DNA of 50,980 nucleotides from Pseudomonas viridiflava. GTDB taxonomy: Bacteria; Pseudomonadota; Gammaproteobacteria; Pseudomonadales; Pseudomonadaceae. Below are positions 49,372 to 50,980 of this stretch, in pieces. A program made the translations under genes and the position numbers. The notes below the pieces were generated by a model. It searched no databases and was not told where the DNA came from. It saw nothing but the letters and a program-made list of their open reading frames with translations. The stretch lies in the NCBI RefSeq assembly GCF_900590885.1, contig NZ_UUON01000049.1, forward strand, positions 1 to 50,980, written 5' to 3'. How positions within the stretch are numbered: the first letter of the stretch is position 1; the number at the start of each line of letters is the position of its first letter.

Positions 49372-49653
49372 TTACTTGCAGATGACGATCATGCTGCGGC
49401 TGGTGTAGCCGGCAGGGTTGAGGCCGAAGGGGTAGTCCCCTGGCTCTTCGGAGTTGTCACCGGACTTGGCGATAACCCGGTAGCCCTTGGCTCCGCACGA
49501 ATTGGTTGCACTGGTGTAGCACTGGTCCCAAGAGGAAGACAGGCCGGAACAGTTGATATGCAGCCCTTTTTTGCCCCGTTTTACTTCGGTCCTGGTGGTA
49601 GCGGCACAGCCAGCAATAGCCAGGACCATCAAAAGTATCAAAATTCGCTTCAT
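49372..49653 (-). CDS. Small cysteine-containing lipoprotein, unknown function
   Basis: A 93-residue protein with a lipoprotein signal (MKRILILLMVLAIAGC, lipid on Cys16). The mature part holds four more Cys (INCSG, DQCYT, NSCGAKGYRVI, VICK), which could form two disulfides in the periplasm; the GYRVI stretch resembles small envelope proteins of enteric and Pseudomonas genomes. No neighbour explains its role. It ends 7 bases past the hairpin. Confidence 0.82.
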   Translation of the reverse strand: MKRILILLMVLAIAGCAATTRTEVKRGKKGLHINCSGLSSSWDQCYTSATNSCGAKGYRVIAKSGDNSEEPGDYPFGLNPAGYTSRSMIVICK

Positions 49654-49817
49654 TCCTATCCTTATAGCCGCTTCATTTATGCTTGAAGCTGGCTCTACTC
49701 GCTCTCGGGTGTAGCGTTCGCGCTGTCCTTGTCGAAACTCTCCATGAATGACATTCGTTTACGGCTTAAACATGGCCTAAATGAGCGGCAAATACCAGAG
49801 CTACATTCAAAGATGCT

Positions 49818-50705
49818 TCAATCTGCCGGAACCAGCGGGGTTGACTCTTTGCGCATGGTTACCGTCGCGCCCACCGACGCCAGAATAATGCAGGTGATGG
49901 CCAGCCATTGCGCCAGGGACAGATGCTCTTGCAGGAACAGCAGCCCCGATAGGGCGCCAAAAGCCGGCTCGATGCTCATGAGGGTGCCGAAGGTGCGGGC
50001 AGGCAGCCGAGTGAGTGCGACCATCTCCAGGGTGTAGGGCAGGGCGGTTGACAGAATCGCGACGCCGATGGCGACGGGAATCAGGGCGGGGCTGAGCAGT
50101 GCAGAGCCTGCGTGGACGATACCGATCGGTGCGACGAACAACGCAGCGATCATCACGCCAAGCGCTGCGGTCTGGACGCCGTTGTCGTTACCGGCCTTCT
50201 GCCCGTACAGAATGTAGAGTGCCCAGCACACACCTGCCCCCAGTGCGTAGGCTGCGCCCAGCAAGTCGATGCCGGCGCTGGCTTCTCCCATGGGTATCAA
50301 TAGAAGAAGGCCGATGATCGCGAGGGCTATCCAGAGAAAATCTATCGCTCGCCGCGACGCGTAGATGGCCACGGCGAGTGGGCCGGTGAATTCGAGGGCG
50401 ACGGCAATACCCAGCGGAACGCTGCGTAAGGACATATAGAAGAGGAAGTTCATGCCGCCCAGGGCCATTCCGTAGACGATGACAGTGCGTAGGGATTTGG
50501 CTGTCAGCTTGGCTCGCCATGGGCGTAATAGAAGCAGCATGATCACGCTGGCGAAAATCAGGCGCAGTGCTGTCGTACCTTGAGCACCGACGATAGGAAA
50601 CATGCTTTTGGCCAGGGAGGCACCGGACTGAATGGAAGCCATGGCGATCAACAGCAGGCCGACAGGGAACAATGTCGCGCTCAGGCTGCGCGGGGTGGTG
50701 GTCAT
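49818..50705 (-). CDS. rhtA: RhtA, threonine/homoserine exporter (EamA/DMT family)
   Basis: A 295-residue transporter with ten helices in two EamA repeats. LLLIAMASIQSGASLAKSMF, GGMNFLFYMSLRSVPLGIAV, ALEFTGPLAVAIY and STALPYTLEMVALTRLP closely follow E. coli RhtA. It expels threonine, homoserine and related amino acids. The ATG at 50705 matches the RhtA start; the longer frame adds unsupported residues. It is divergent from the rRNA-type promoter. Confidence 0.92.
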   Translation of the reverse strand: MTTTPRSLSATLFPVGLLLIAMASIQSGASLAKSMFPIVGAQGTTALRLIFASVIMLLLLRPWRAKLTAKSLRTVIVYGMALGGMNFLFYMSLRSVPLGIAVALEFTGPLAVAIYASRRAIDFLWIALAIIGLLLLIPMGEASAGIDLLGAAYALGAGVCWALYILYGQKAGNDNGVQTAALGVMIAALFVAPIGIVHAGSALLSPALIPVAIGVAILSTALPYTLEMVALTRLPARTFGTLMSIEPAFGALSGLLFLQEHLSLAQWLAITCIILASVGATVTMRKESTPLVPAD

Positions 50706-50864
50706 GTGGGGTGTTCGTCCGAGGTCATAGAGAGAAGCAGAAGGCACTATGATGCTTAACAGTTTGGCGTTGAGCAATATATTGCTCAATTAATCCTCCG
50801 CGGTGGCTTATATAGACGGTTTTGCCGGTTTTCGAATCCTTTGATAGAAAAACCAAATCAAGGC

Positions 50865-50892
50865 TTGACGGCAAATCCTGGACGTCTATAAT
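50865..50892 (+). promoter_or_regulatory. Strong rRNA-type promoter
   Basis: -35 TTGACG (50865-50870) and -10 TATAAT (50887-50892) are 16 bp apart, with an A/T-rich upstream stretch (about 50843-50862) that could be an UP element and a GC-rich discriminator (TCGCCCC). The sequence downstream to the window end looks like the leader before a Pseudomonas 16S rRNA gene, which would begin outside the window. Confidence 0.8.
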
Positions 50893-50980
50893 TCGCCCCA
50901 CTTCCGGCGCAGTCGAAACGGAAAACTCCTTGGTAAACAACGAGTTATGATGTTTTCGGCAGTAAGTTGCTTCAGTTCAT

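Noticed and set aside
50725..50940. 71-codon minus-strand frame at the right edge
   Set aside because: It lies across the rRNA-type promoter and shows no family features; conserved promoter boxes explain the sequence better.

Overview
The window looks like a chromosomal segment of a fluorescent pseudomonad, probably the Pseudomonas fluorescens group. The reasons are high GC with Pseudomonas codon use, many REP-type palindromes (TGTGGGAGGGGGC...), a complete pyoverdine-iron fpv operon, an msu/sfn sulfonate locus, and a gene order (FKBP isomerase, DUF1232, XRE, EAL-GGDEF, Prc, quinone oxidoreductase, HAD, ABC transporter, GntR) that I recall from the P. aeruginosa PA3249-PA3262 region. The species assignment is inference. 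The window opens inside a tRNA-Asp gene and closes in what looks like the leader of an rRNA operon.

Layout. 1-6480: 3' end of tRNA-Asp; a BCCT transporter and a CocE-type hydrolase; a LysR regulator and an MFS transporter; a 38-residue membrane microprotein. 6693-8711: a low-GC type VI secretion cassette with a 70-residue protein of unknown role, a PAAR-LysM-glycine-zipper effector and a membrane protein that is probably its immunity partner. 9028-11999: a RoxA/fatty-acid-dioxygenase-like di-haem cytochrome overlapping a catalase-fold protein. 12246-18619: FKBP isomerase lipoprotein, DUF1232 protein, an XRE regulator with an overlapping partner, an EAL-CBS-GGDEF protein and the Prc protease.

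18758-26293: a quinone oxidoreductase, then a set of HAD phosphatase, ABC ATPase, two permeases, an alkaline-phosphatase-fold phosphodiesterase and a periplasmic binding protein, with a divergent GntR/UTRA regulator. TGGTCTAG-type operators lie upstream of both the binding protein and the regulator. It reads as an uptake and dephosphorylation system for an organophosphorus compound. 26376-32529: fpvGHJK-fpvCDEF behind a Fur-box-like site; these genes release iron from pyoverdine in the periplasm and import it.

32804-38132: a second LeuC/LeuD pair without leuB, a LysR regulator, DctA and a haloacetate dehalogenase with all catalytic residues of fluoroacetate dehalogenase; together they suggest C2/C4 acid catabolism. 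38410-43387: soxR and a divergent monooxygenase behind a textbook SoxR promoter, then sfnR and msuEDC for sulfur from methanesulfonate. 43788-50705: a small lipoprotein, a stand-alone cysteine desulfurase, a large aminopeptidase P, a LysR regulator with a divergent oxidoreductase, another small lipoprotein and the threonine/homoserine exporter RhtA. REP pairs fill several gene ends.
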